Assembly (NCBI GenBank): GCA_051746765.1 | Contig: JBNJFK010000021.1 | Coordinates: forward strand, 1-18,454 | Direction of reading: 5' to 3' | Source of the DNA: JBBEBE01 sp051746765 | Lineage (GTDB): Bacteria; Bacteroidota; Rhodothermia; Balneolales; Balneolaceae | Length of the DNA: 18,454 nucleotides | Shown: piece by piece, positions 7,655-15,205 of the stretch | How positions within the stretch are numbered: position 1 is the first letter of the stretch | How the letters are laid out: each line of letters begins with the position of its first letter | Translations under genes and position numbers: made by a program | Notes under the pieces: generated by a model | Database searches by the model: none | Seen by the model: only the letters and a program-made list of their open reading frames with translations | Told to the model about the DNA's origin: nothing

Positions 7655-9328
7655 GTGAGCGATCAGAAGATTATTTTTTCGATGGTCGGTGTAAGTAAAA
7701 TTTACAAACCGAACCGAACCGTACTCAAAGACATTCACCTTTCGTTTTTTTACGGAGCCAAAATCGGAGTGTTGGGTCTCAACGGGGCGGGTAAAAGTAC
7801 CCTGTTGAAGATCATTGCCGGAGAGGACGACGATTATCTTGGAACCATCACTCGTCAAAAAGGGGTCTCTTTCGGATATCTTTCCCAGGAACCGCGTCTT
7901 GAAGAGGGAAAAACCGTCCGCGAAATTGTACAGGAGGGGGTCCAGGAGACAATGGACTTGTTAGCAGACTATGAAAAGGTAAACGAAGGGTTTTCGGAGC
8001 CGGATGCCGATTTTGATGCACTGATTTCAAAACAGACAAAGTTGCAGGAGGAGATTGATCGTCGGGATGCCTGGAATATTGACAAGAAACTCGAGCAGGC
8101 GATGGCAGCTCTTCAAACTCCGGACCCGGAGACGGTCGTCGACACATTGTCGGGCGGGGAAGCACGTCGGGTCGCACTCTGTCGAATTCTATTGAAAAAA
8201 CCGGACGTTTTGCTGTTGGACGAACCGACAAATCATCTGGACGCCGAATCGGTGGGTTGGCTGGAACAACATTTGGCCCGATACGAAGGAACCGTCATTG
8301 CCGTGACACACGATCGGTACTTTCTGGACAACGTGGCCTCATGGATTCTGGAATTGGATCGTGGAGAGGGAATTCCGTTTGAGGGGAACTACAGTTCATG
8401 GCTGGAGCAGAAGCAGAAACGGTTGTCGACCGAGGAGCGGAAGGATACCAAGCGGCAGAAGACGCTCGAGAAAGAGTTGGATTGGATTCGTCAAAACCCC
8501 AAAGGCCGGCGAGCCAAGAGTAAAGCCCGAATCAGTGCCTACGAACAACTGCTCGCCGAGGATCAGGCAAAGCGTCAAGACGAGATGGAGATCTACATCC
8601 CGCCGGGACCCCGTTTGGGAGACCTGGTGATCGAGGCGAAGAATCTTTCCAAAGGGTTTGACGGCCGGAGGCTCTTTGAAGGTCTTTCGTTTCGTCTGCC
8701 CCCCGGGGGGATTGTGGGTGTGATCGGGCCCAATGGTGCAGGGAAGTCAACACTTTTCAAGATGATTATCGGTGAGGAGTCTCCCGACGAGGGGACTCTC
8801 AGGCTTGGGGATACGGTTCAGCTCGGCTACATTGACCAGAAGCGCCCACTCAATCCTGGAAAAACGATCTGGGAAGAGATCTCCGATGGCAACGATCTCA
8901 TCAAGTTGGGCAAGCGGGAAGTCAATTCCCAGGCATATGTTGCGAGATTCAACTTTAGCGGAAGTGATCAACAGAAACGGGTGGGAGAGCTTTCCGGCGG
9001 AGAGCGGAACCGGGTTCATCTGGCCAAAGTACTCAAGGAGGGTGCCAACGTACTACTGCTTGACGAACCGACCAACGACCTGGATGTAAACACGCTTCGG
9101 GCTCTGGAAGAGGCGCTGCTCGATTTTGCAGGATGTGCCGTGGTTATCTCGCATGATCGCTGGTTCCTGGATCGGGTCGCGACACACATTCTCGCTTTTG
9201 AACCGGAGGGCGGGGTCAAGTGGTTCGAGGGAAACTACGCGGAGTACGAAGAGAACCGGCGACAGCGACTCGGCCTGGATGAGGGTGAGACCGAGGAGGT
9301 GCGTTACCGGAAATTGATGAAAGAGTAG
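7655..9328 (+). CDS. ettA: ABC-F ribosomal factor EttA (energy-dependent translational throttle)
   Basis: Soluble tandem ATPase of 557 residues that acts at the ribosomal E site and gates early elongation according to ATP/ADP level. Domain 1 has Walker A GLNGAGKST (about 41-49), signature LSGGE (165-169) and Walker B DEPTNHLD (189-196). The arm insert includes RRDAWNIDKKLEQAMAAL. The interdomain linker KTLEKELDWIRQNPKGRRAK is typical of EttA. Domain 2 has Walker A GPNGAGKST (358-366), signature LSGGE (446-450) and DEPTNDLD (470-477). There is no membrane segment. I chose the GTG at 7655: AGAGGAG (7643-7649) sits 5 nt upstream and the protein then opens SDQKIIFSMVGVSKIY as EttA proteins do. 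An ATG at 7556 would add 33 residues with no EttA character. The peptidase gene follows after 5 nt. Confidence 0.95.
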   Translation: MSDQKIIFSMVGVSKIYKPNRTVLKDIHLSFFYGAKIGVLGLNGAGKSTLLKIIAGEDDDYLGTITRQKGVSFGYLSQEPRLEEGKTVREIVQEGVQETMDLLADYEKVNEGFSEPDADFDALISKQTKLQEEIDRRDAWNIDKKLEQAMAALQTPDPETVVDTLSGGEARRVALCRILLKKPDVLLLDEPTNHLDAESVGWLEQHLARYEGTVIAVTHDRYFLDNVASWILELDRGEGIPFEGNYSSWLEQKQKRLSTEERKDTKRQKTLEKELDWIRQNPKGRRAKSKARISAYEQLLAEDQAKRQDEMEIYIPPGPRLGDLVIEAKNLSKGFDGRRLFEGLSFRLPPGGIVGVIGPNGAGKSTLFKMIIGEESPDEGTLRLGDTVQLGYIDQKRPLNPGKTIWEEISDGNDLIKLGKREVNSQAYVARFNFSGSDQQKRVGELSGGERNRVHLAKVLKEGANVLLLDEPTNDLDVNTLRALEEALLDFAGCAVVISHDRWFLDRVATHILAFEPEGGVKWFEGNYAEYEENRRQRLGLDEGETEEVRYRKLMKE

Positions 9329-9333
9329 ACCGG

Positions 9334-10434
9334 GTGTGGATGCAGCAGACAGCCCGAAAGGTCTCGCTATTCACAGTACTCTTTCTGCTTCTCACCGTTG
9401 AGAAGGGAGAGGCGCAGTTATGGCGCTTCTCTGGAGGATATACTGTCCAACAGAGCGAGTTTCAGACGACCCGTCACCCGGAATACGATGGTCGGATCGC
9501 GCCGGTCATGAAGGGGATGGTCCACCTTCAAGCCGAACGATACCTGCTCTACAGGCTCTATGCGAGCCTCTCTGCCAATCTGCTGCTGCATCAACAGGAG
9601 ACGGTCTTCCTGGGAGGTCCGGTCAATTTCGAACAGGCCGATGTCGGAGTAGGTCTGGGTATGCAATGGAGCCGGTTCGGGGTATTCGGAGGGGTTCAGA
9701 CCGGACGCCTCTGGAATTTGAGCTGGCGCGGGACCGATCCGGACGGGATGGATGAGCAGTTGCGACCGTACGAAGGGGAACCGGGGTCGTTCTGGACGAC
9801 GGGATGGAAAGCGGGGGGAACCTATCTGTTGTTGCCTTGGGTCCGGCTCTTCGGAGAGGCTGTGAATCATCAAGCACTGTCCGGAGCCATGACAGCACCG
9901 GATCGGGCAGGTCACACACCGCAGGTCCGGCAGGGAGAATTCGGAAGATGGAGTTATCGAGTCGGCTTGACGTTATCGATTCCGTGGCACAGTAATCGAC
10001 GGGTAGAGCGGGTTCAAGAACGGGGAACCCTTCCTGTCTCCATGGAGATGGGGGGAGTCCGGCTTCGGTCCCCCCTTGAAGAACCGACAGATGTGATCTC
10101 CCGATTTGGGCGACGTTGGGGTCGTCTCCATCAAGGTGTGGATCTCCGGGCCGGACGTGGAACTACGGTCGTCGCTGCGGAAGATGGAGTGGTGGTCGAA
10201 GCCCGGACATCCAGTGGGTACGGTCGCATGGTGTTGATCCAGCACGCAAACGGATATCAGACCCGGTATGCGCACTTGCAGCGGAGCAGGGTTCGAACAG
10301 GGCAGACGGTTCGACAAGGTGAACGTGTGGGCAATGCAGGAGACAGTGGAACCACGACGGGTGTCCATTTACACTTCGAAGTGCTTAAAGAGGGGCGATC
10401 CGTAAATCCGGAGACGATGATTCGATTTGACTAG
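9334..10434 (+). CDS. Secreted M23/LytM metallopeptidase with N-terminal beta-barrel-like domain
   Basis: 366 residues from a GTG at 9334; an ATG at 9340 would remove two residues and is equally plausible. A signal peptide (hydrophobic SLFTVLFLLLTV, cleavage likely after GEA-28) is followed by about 190 residues that read as eight amphipathic strands rich in aromatics and Gly (for example WRFSGGYTV, QADVGVGLGMQW, FGVFGGVQTG, WSYRVGLTLSIPW), like a small outer-membrane barrel. The C-terminal domain is a LytM/M23 Zn peptidase: SPLEEPTDVISRFGRRWG, Zn ligands His266 and Asp270 (HQGVD), His314 (YAHL) and His345-x-His347 (HLHFE), so all catalytic residues are present. The family cuts peptide crosslinks of peptidoglycan. 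It lies 5 nt after ettA, probably cotranscribed. The barrel assignment is my reading of strand pattern, not a family match. Confidence 0.88.
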   Translation: MWMQQTARKVSLFTVLFLLLTVEKGEAQLWRFSGGYTVQQSEFQTTRHPEYDGRIAPVMKGMVHLQAERYLLYRLYASLSANLLLHQQETVFLGGPVNFEQADVGVGLGMQWSRFGVFGGVQTGRLWNLSWRGTDPDGMDEQLRPYEGEPGSFWTTGWKAGGTYLLLPWVRLFGEAVNHQALSGAMTAPDRAGHTPQVRQGEFGRWSYRVGLTLSIPWHSNRRVERVQERGTLPVSMEMGGVRLRSPLEEPTDVISRFGRRWGRLHQGVDLRAGRGTTVVAAEDGVVVEARTSSGYGRMVLIQHANGYQTRYAHLQRSRVRTGQTVRQGERVGNAGDSGTTTGVHLHFEVLKEGRSVNPETMIRFD

Positions 10435-10544
10435 GAATTCGTTATACTGACAGGATGTAGGGCCGGATTTTGGATCGGCTCGTTTAATCTAAGTCAATGG
10501 TTGTCGGAGGGGTTTGCCCGACGGAGCCATGCGGAACTTTTTCT

Positions 10545-11048
10545 ATGTCTACATTCGTAAGTAGTGTCCGATTTACATACCGGTTGCTGATTCTGTTACT
10601 GGTCGGGCTGGCACCTGTCCAGCTTGCAGCCCAACAGGGGGCTCAGATGGAGACTCCCGAACCGATCACCTCGCCTGAAGAGGTCAGTGACGAAGAACTT
10701 GAACAGTTTGCCGTCTCTTCAGATCGAATCGGGGAAGTTCAACAAGAGGCTCGGGAAGAGATTGTTGCTGCAGTTGAAGAGAGTGGCCTTGAAATGGAAC
10801 GGTTTACCGAATTGGCAGCATCGTTCAACGACTCCTCCATTGTACTGGAGAAGGAACTTTCAGAGGAGGAGCAGGCGATTCTGGACCAGCTGGAACCACG
10901 CATGGTCCAGATTGATCTGGATGCCCGGGAACGGGTAATTACCCAGCTGGCACAGGAAGGATTGGACGCCGGTCGTTACCAACAAATTTATCATGCACTA
11001 CAAAATTTCCCCTCGTTGCAAGACCGGATGAATCGGATTGTCGAGTAG
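10545..11048 (+). CDS. Secreted DUF4168 protein
   Basis: 167 residues from the ATG at 10545. That start gives a clean signal peptide (MSTFVSSVRFTYRLLILLLV, cut near LAAQ). An ATG at 10497 would add 16 residues including two Cys before it and has no ribosome binding site; a small hairpin (GTCGG 10503-10507 with CCGAC 10518-10522) lies between the two. After an acidic Gln/Glu/Pro linker comes a helical domain at about 50-167 in this numbering (EELEQFAVSSDRIGEVQQEA ... LDAGRYQQIYHALQNFP ... DRMNRI), which matches the pattern of the DUF4168 family of secreted proteins. The function of this family is unknown. It contains no Cys in the mature part and no transmembrane segment. It follows the M23 gene by 110 nt and precedes tatA by 33 nt. 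Confidence 0.82.
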   Translation: MSTFVSSVRFTYRLLILLLVGLAPVQLAAQQGAQMETPEPITSPEEVSDEELEQFAVSSDRIGEVQQEAREEIVAAVEESGLEMERFTELAASFNDSSIVLEKELSEEEQAILDQLEPRMVQIDLDARERVITQLAQEGLDAGRYQQIYHALQNFPSLQDRMNRIVE

Positions 11049-11081
11049 GGCGAACTGCCGTAATCAAGAGAAGGAGTTACC

Positions 11082-11303
11082 ATGGGATCGTTTGGAATAG
11101 CCGAATGGGCCATCATCATCGTTATACTGGTCCTGTTTTTTGGAGCTAAACGGATTCCCGGAATGGCACGCGGGTTGGCTCAGGGATACGTCGAGTTCAA
11201 AAAAGCCAAAGAGAAAGATCCGGAAGAGATGGAGTCCGGATCCGAATCGTCAAAAACACCATCCGGGCGCACCTCGAGCGAAGAGGAAAAGCGGGAAGCC
11301 TGA
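11082..11303 (+). CDS. tatA: Sec-independent (Tat) translocase subunit TatA/E
   Basis: 73 residues with TatA layout: a short N-terminal transmembrane helix (IAEWAIIIVILVLFF, about 6-20), the hinge FFGAKRIP at 19-26, an amphipathic helix (GMARGLAQGYVEFKKAK) and a charged, low-complexity tail rich in Glu, Ser and Lys. TatA oligomers form the pore through which TatBC passes folded proteins carrying twin-arginine signals. The start has a strong ribosome binding site (AAGGAG 11071-11076, 5 nt upstream). No tatC is next to it, so the rest of the system must be elsewhere. It stands last in the plus-strand group and converges on the kinase gene with 45 nt between and no evident terminator. Confidence 0.93.
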   Translation: MGSFGIAEWAIIIVILVLFFGAKRIPGMARGLAQGYVEFKKAKEKDPEEMESGSESSKTPSGRTSSEEEKREA

Positions 11304-11348
11304 GAGTCTCATCCAGAACAGCACTGTCCGTTCGGCCGCAATGCCGAT

Positions 11349-13709
11349 TCAGTTCAGGCGGTCGGCTACATGTTTATGCCCCCCGGCACGATCAAACGAG
11401 AGCCTGAATCGAGTGCCCGGTCCATCAGAGCGTTTTTTCAGTTCACAGGATCCGTTCAGTTGCCAGGTAAGTTGGTGAATCAGTTTCATTCCGAGCGTCT
11501 CCTCTTTTTCCGGTTGAATATTCTGCGGCAGACCGATTCCGTTGTCACAGATCTCCAGAAATACCCGCTTTTTTTTGCACTGGAGACGAATTTCGATACA
11601 TGGATCATTTCCTGATGGAGGAGTAAAATCACTGGAAGGGAACGCGTGTTTGACAATATTGGTCATCACTTCGTTGACAATGAGCGAACAGGGGATGGCT
11701 TGCTGAATCGACAGCGTGGTCGCACGACATTCAACCTCGTTTTGAATGGGCCGAGCCGACTCAAACGATGTCAGAATTTCGGAAATGAGCTGTTCCAGAC
11801 TGGCCGAAAAATCGATTCGGGAGAAGCTTTTCGATCGATAGAGATGTTCATGAATGTTGGCCATGGTTTTGATCCGGATCATGCTGCTCTGTAGAATATC
11901 CAACAGATCCGGATGGTCAATGGTGGCCGCTTGCAGTTGCATCATGGCCGACACGACCGCCAGGTTGTTTTTGACCCGATGGTGAATCTCCGAAAGCAGC
12001 GTCTCTTTTTCCCGAAGGGAGATGAGTAGTTCGTCCTGTCGTTGGTGTGCATCCGTAACATCCTGGAAGGATCCATATACCCGAAGCGTTCGTTTCCTGG
12101 CCCGGTCGGCTTCACCCAATACACGAACCCATCTCACTGTGCCGTCTCGCAGAACGGCCTTTACTTCCAGGTCAAAGGGATTTCCATCTTTAATACATCG
12201 ACGAAATGCACGATTGATTTTTGACTGTTCACTTTTGTCGTAGAACGAGAGCGCATTTTCAATCGTAACCGGTTCGTTCGGCCCCAATGCAAACATCTCG
12301 CGAGCCGAGTCGGAAATAAAAACCGAGTCATTGATCAGATCAACCTCCCAGGATCCAATCTGTGCGATACGGTGCGTTCTGTTCAGTAGGATCTCCAGCT
12401 CGTTTCGTTCCGTTATGTCCCGCATGACGCCGATCATGCGTATGGCCTGCCCGAGGGGGTCTCGCACGATGTACCCCTGCTCTTCGATGTAGGCGAACTG
12501 TCCGTTTTTCTTTTGAAAGCGATAGGAGGATCTCCACACGCTCTGTTCCGGATCTTCCAGTGCGCGTTGCAAGTCCTCCATGATCTCGTCTCGTTGATCG
12601 GGATGAAGGTGTTCCGTCCATTGACGAATCGGCAACAAACCTTCGTCTTCCGGATCCGCATACTCTCGATAGTACCCGTCGCTCCACACCAGTTGGTCAT
12701 TGAGGATGTTCCAGTCGTAGATCGCCTCATTGGAAGCAAGGTTGATGTAGTGGTGTCGCTCGTTGGTGAGACGGATCTTCTCCTCCTTCCGGTGGTTGTC
12801 CAAAATGATTTGAAGCAGGTGAGAGGTCCGTTCGAGCGTGAGTGACTCCAATTCGTCCGGAACATTGGGGCGCTCGAAGAACATGGTCAGTGTCGCAATC
12901 ACCTCGCCCTCGCTGGAAAGCAGTGGCCATGCCCAACTCGAACGATAGGGGAATGGTGCAATTTTATCCCGGAGGGCCTCCCAGCGCGGATCGGTCTGTA
13001 CATCCCGTGAAATGACTTTCTGGTTGAACCATGCTGCCGCCCCACAGGATCCCTTGTCGGGGCCGGGGACGAGATCCCGAAGGACGCGTTTGAAGGGTTT
13101 CGGGAGCGTAGGGGCTATCCATGGCTGGAGCAGACCGTTCTGTAGTTTCATGATCGATGTCAACATACCCGGATGGAGCTGTTCAATTCCGGAAAGGTAT
13201 CGGTGCAGAAGTTCGTCGATCGAGTATTCTCCCCGTTCGTAGTATTCCAGAATGGATCGTTCCAGTCGTTCCAGATTTTGTAAATGGTGAGCGCGTATTC
13301 GCTCTCTGTCTGCAACTTTCTGAACCGTGTGCTGAATAAACTGCAGCTTTTCGCTCTCATCGAATACAGGAAGGTTCCGAGGTTCCCACCAGCTCTTTTC
13401 AAACATGCCACTTTTGTTGCGAACAGGAATATCGTACCGAAGGAGTCCCATGACGTGTGGTTTCCCGTGCATGAGTACCTCCCGAAGGGATGTTTTTAGT
13501 TTTTGGACTCCGTTCGACTCCGGTTGGTTCGGGTTGTCCGGAAACGCTTCAAAGACACCCTGGCCCATGAGATCGCTCCTCCGGCTATAAGTCGCCTCCA
13601 GATAGGCATCATTGACATCCAGAATCGTGTAGCGGGGCGAATCCGGTTTCAGGATCAATGTCGGCACATGAGAGGTGCGAAAGTGAAGTTGGAAATCTAT
13701 CGAACTCAT
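11349..13709 (-). CDS. Soluble PAS-GAF-PAS-PAS HisKA_2 sensor histidine kinase
   Basis: 786 residues with no transmembrane segment or signal peptide, so it should sense something in the cytoplasm. Domains in order: PAS of the LLRYDIPVRNKSGMFEKSWW type (about 10-135), GAF (about 160-305, with KGSCGAAAWFNQKVI), PAS_3 (about 318-435), a second PAS (about 445-555), HisKA_2 dimerisation domain with LLSEIHHRVKNNLAVVSAMM (phospho-acceptor probably His577), then HATPase with N-box NEVMTNIVKHAFP (Asn684), G1 DNGIGLP (722-728), G2 TLGMKLIHQL and GTRFRL. All catalytic motifs are intact. The ATG overlaps the stop of the upstream kinase by 4 nt (13706-13709) and has GGAG about 6 nt before it. It is closely similar to that kinase in the catalytic half. 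No receiver domain or response regulator gene is nearby. Confidence 0.93.
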   Translation of the reverse strand: MSSIDFQLHFRTSHVPTLILKPDSPRYTILDVNDAYLEATYSRRSDLMGQGVFEAFPDNPNQPESNGVQKLKTSLREVLMHGKPHVMGLLRYDIPVRNKSGMFEKSWWEPRNLPVFDESEKLQFIQHTVQKVADRERIRAHHLQNLERLERSILEYYERGEYSIDELLHRYLSGIEQLHPGMLTSIMKLQNGLLQPWIAPTLPKPFKRVLRDLVPGPDKGSCGAAAWFNQKVISRDVQTDPRWEALRDKIAPFPYRSSWAWPLLSSEGEVIATLTMFFERPNVPDELESLTLERTSHLLQIILDNHRKEEKIRLTNERHHYINLASNEAIYDWNILNDQLVWSDGYYREYADPEDEGLLPIRQWTEHLHPDQRDEIMEDLQRALEDPEQSVWRSSYRFQKKNGQFAYIEEQGYIVRDPLGQAIRMIGVMRDITERNELEILLNRTHRIAQIGSWEVDLINDSVFISDSAREMFALGPNEPVTIENALSFYDKSEQSKINRAFRRCIKDGNPFDLEVKAVLRDGTVRWVRVLGEADRARKRTLRVYGSFQDVTDAHQRQDELLISLREKETLLSEIHHRVKNNLAVVSAMMQLQAATIDHPDLLDILQSSMIRIKTMANIHEHLYRSKSFSRIDFSASLEQLISEILTSFESARPIQNEVECRATTLSIQQAIPCSLIVNEVMTNIVKHAFPSSDFTPPSGNDPCIEIRLQCKKKRVFLEICDNGIGLPQNIQPEKEETLGMKLIHQLTWQLNGSCELKKRSDGPGTRFRLSFDRAGGHKHVADRLN

Positions 13710-15196
13710 TGCTTCTCCGGTTCTTCCACCAAGTTGCTCGAAGGCCCCTTGCTCTGTTTCAGCGGAAATTTCAGAGTGAACCGGGTACCGGATTGATCGG
13801 ATCGATTCTGATACAGAGGGACTCCCTGAATCTGTCTGGCCAATACGTCGATCAGGTGCATACCGAGTGATTGGGAAGAGATCGACTTTTGGCCGTCGGG
13901 AAAGCCCACACCGTCATCCAGGATCTCCAGATGAATATACCCGCCGGATTGGGCGGTGAGTCGAATGAGAAGAGTCCCCTCACTCTGTTCGGGGAACGCG
14001 TGCTTGATGGCATTGGTGACCACTTCGTTGACGATCAGGGAGCAGGGGACTGCTTGGTTGATGTTCAGCGAGAGCGGGTCCGAAATCAGTTCCAGCGAGA
14101 TCCGTTCTCCCCGATGCATGGTTTTCAGGATATTCCGAACCAATGTTTCGATGTTGTCGGAAAAGTCGAGTGTCGAAAAACTAGTCGATTGGTAGAGCTG
14201 TTCGTGAATGAGCGCCATCGTCTGGATTCGCGAAATTCCATCCATCAGCTTGATCCGGACTTCTTGTTCAGCCTCGAAAGCCTGGAGTTGCATCATACCG
14301 GAGATGACGGCAAGGTTGTTTTTGACCCGGTGGTGAATCTCGGAGAGGAGTGTCTCCTTCTCCCGCAGGTTTTCAAGAATTTGTTCCTGGTGTTCCTGAA
14401 GCTGCTGTTCACGGAGAATTTTTTGAGTCACATCCCGAGAATTGGCAACGATCCCCTGAACAGAGGGGTCCTCTACCAAATTGGTGATGGTCGTCTCGAT
14501 CCATTTCCACTCGCCCGCATGGTTTCGAAACCTGAACGGTTGAATGGAAACTCTATCACCTGGTCCGAGCGTTTGCAATATCGAGGTGATCCGGTCCCGG
14601 TCGTCCGGATGGATATAGTCTATGGGATGGGTTCCAATAAAGGCTTCGGGCGGGATACCAAGGATTCGCTTCGCCGTCGGGCTTACATACGTGTACAGGC
14701 CTGACGTGTCCAATATGGCGATCAGATCGGAGCCATCTTGTACAAGGGAACGAAAGCGTTTTTCGCTTTTTTTCAGTTCTTCTTCGGCTATCCGTCTCTG
14801 GGTGATATTTTGACTGATCCCGAAAAATCGAACACAACGTCCATTTTCGTATTCAGGATGACCGATCGCCCGGATCCATCGCTCGTCTCCTTTGCCGCTT
14901 ATGATCCGCAATTCCACGTCGAAGGGTTGTTCTTGTTCGATCGCATTCATTGCAGCCTGACGGAAGGTATCCCGGTCGACACCCTCTTTGAACAACTCGA
15001 TGGTACTCTCGACATCCGGAACGTGATCCGGATCAAATCCGTGCACCCGTTTGGTGTTGTCGGACCAGTAGAGCCGACCGGATGCCATGTCATACTCCCA
15101 GTTTCCGATGTCGGCCAGTTGGTAGGCACGGTTCAGCAGTCGCTGGCGTTCGTCCGCCGACTGGTGATTATCGTATGGAGGATCATCCGCAGACAT
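13706..15196 (-). CDS. Soluble PAS-PAS HisKA_2 sensor histidine kinase
   Basis: 496 residues, no membrane segment. PAS 1 at about 22-135 (LADIGNWEYDMASGRLYWSD ... FFGISQNITQRR), PAS 2 at about 145-260 (DLIAILDTSGLYTYVSPTAK ... NSRDVTQK), a short coiled linker, HisKA_2 with REKETLLSEIHHRVKNNLAV (phospho-acceptor probably His289), and HATPase with N-box NEVVTNAIKHAFP (Asn395), G1 DDGVGFP (427-433), SLGMHLIDVL and GTRFTLKF. The kinase should be active. PAS 1 resembles the last PAS of the following kinase, and the HisKA_2 regions are nearly superimposable, so the pair probably arose by duplication. It starts 9 nt after the stop of the M20 gene and has no clear Shine-Dalgarno sequence, so translation is probably coupled to its upstream neighbour. 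Its partner response regulator is not in the window. Confidence 0.93.
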   Translation of the reverse strand: MSADDPPYDNHQSADERQRLLNRAYQLADIGNWEYDMASGRLYWSDNTKRVHGFDPDHVPDVESTIELFKEGVDRDTFRQAAMNAIEQEQPFDVELRIISGKGDERWIRAIGHPEYENGRCVRFFGISQNITQRRIAEEELKKSEKRFRSLVQDGSDLIAILDTSGLYTYVSPTAKRILGIPPEAFIGTHPIDYIHPDDRDRITSILQTLGPGDRVSIQPFRFRNHAGEWKWIETTITNLVEDPSVQGIVANSRDVTQKILREQQLQEHQEQILENLREKETLLSEIHHRVKNNLAVISGMMQLQAFEAEQEVRIKLMDGISRIQTMALIHEQLYQSTSFSTLDFSDNIETLVRNILKTMHRGERISLELISDPLSLNINQAVPCSLIVNEVVTNAIKHAFPEQSEGTLLIRLTAQSGGYIHLEILDDGVGFPDGQKSISSQSLGMHLIDVLARQIQGVPLYQNRSDQSGTRFTLKFPLKQSKGPSSNLVEEPEKQ

Positions 15197-15205
15197 TGGA
15201 ACTCA

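Noticed and set aside
10427..10448. TTGACT and TATACT as a sigma70-type promoter before the DUF4168 gene
   Set aside because: The two hexamers are only 10 bp apart, far too close for a normal promoter.
11304..11348. Terminator between tatA and the convergent kinase gene
   Set aside because: Only 4-5 bp stems without T-runs can be drawn in the 45 nt, so no terminator is claimed.
13871..14704. 277-residue plus-strand open frame opposite the shorter kinase
   Set aside because: It is antisense to the conserved PAS, HisKA_2 and HATPase motifs of the minus-strand gene, has no recognisable domain, and is explained by codon bias of the real gene.
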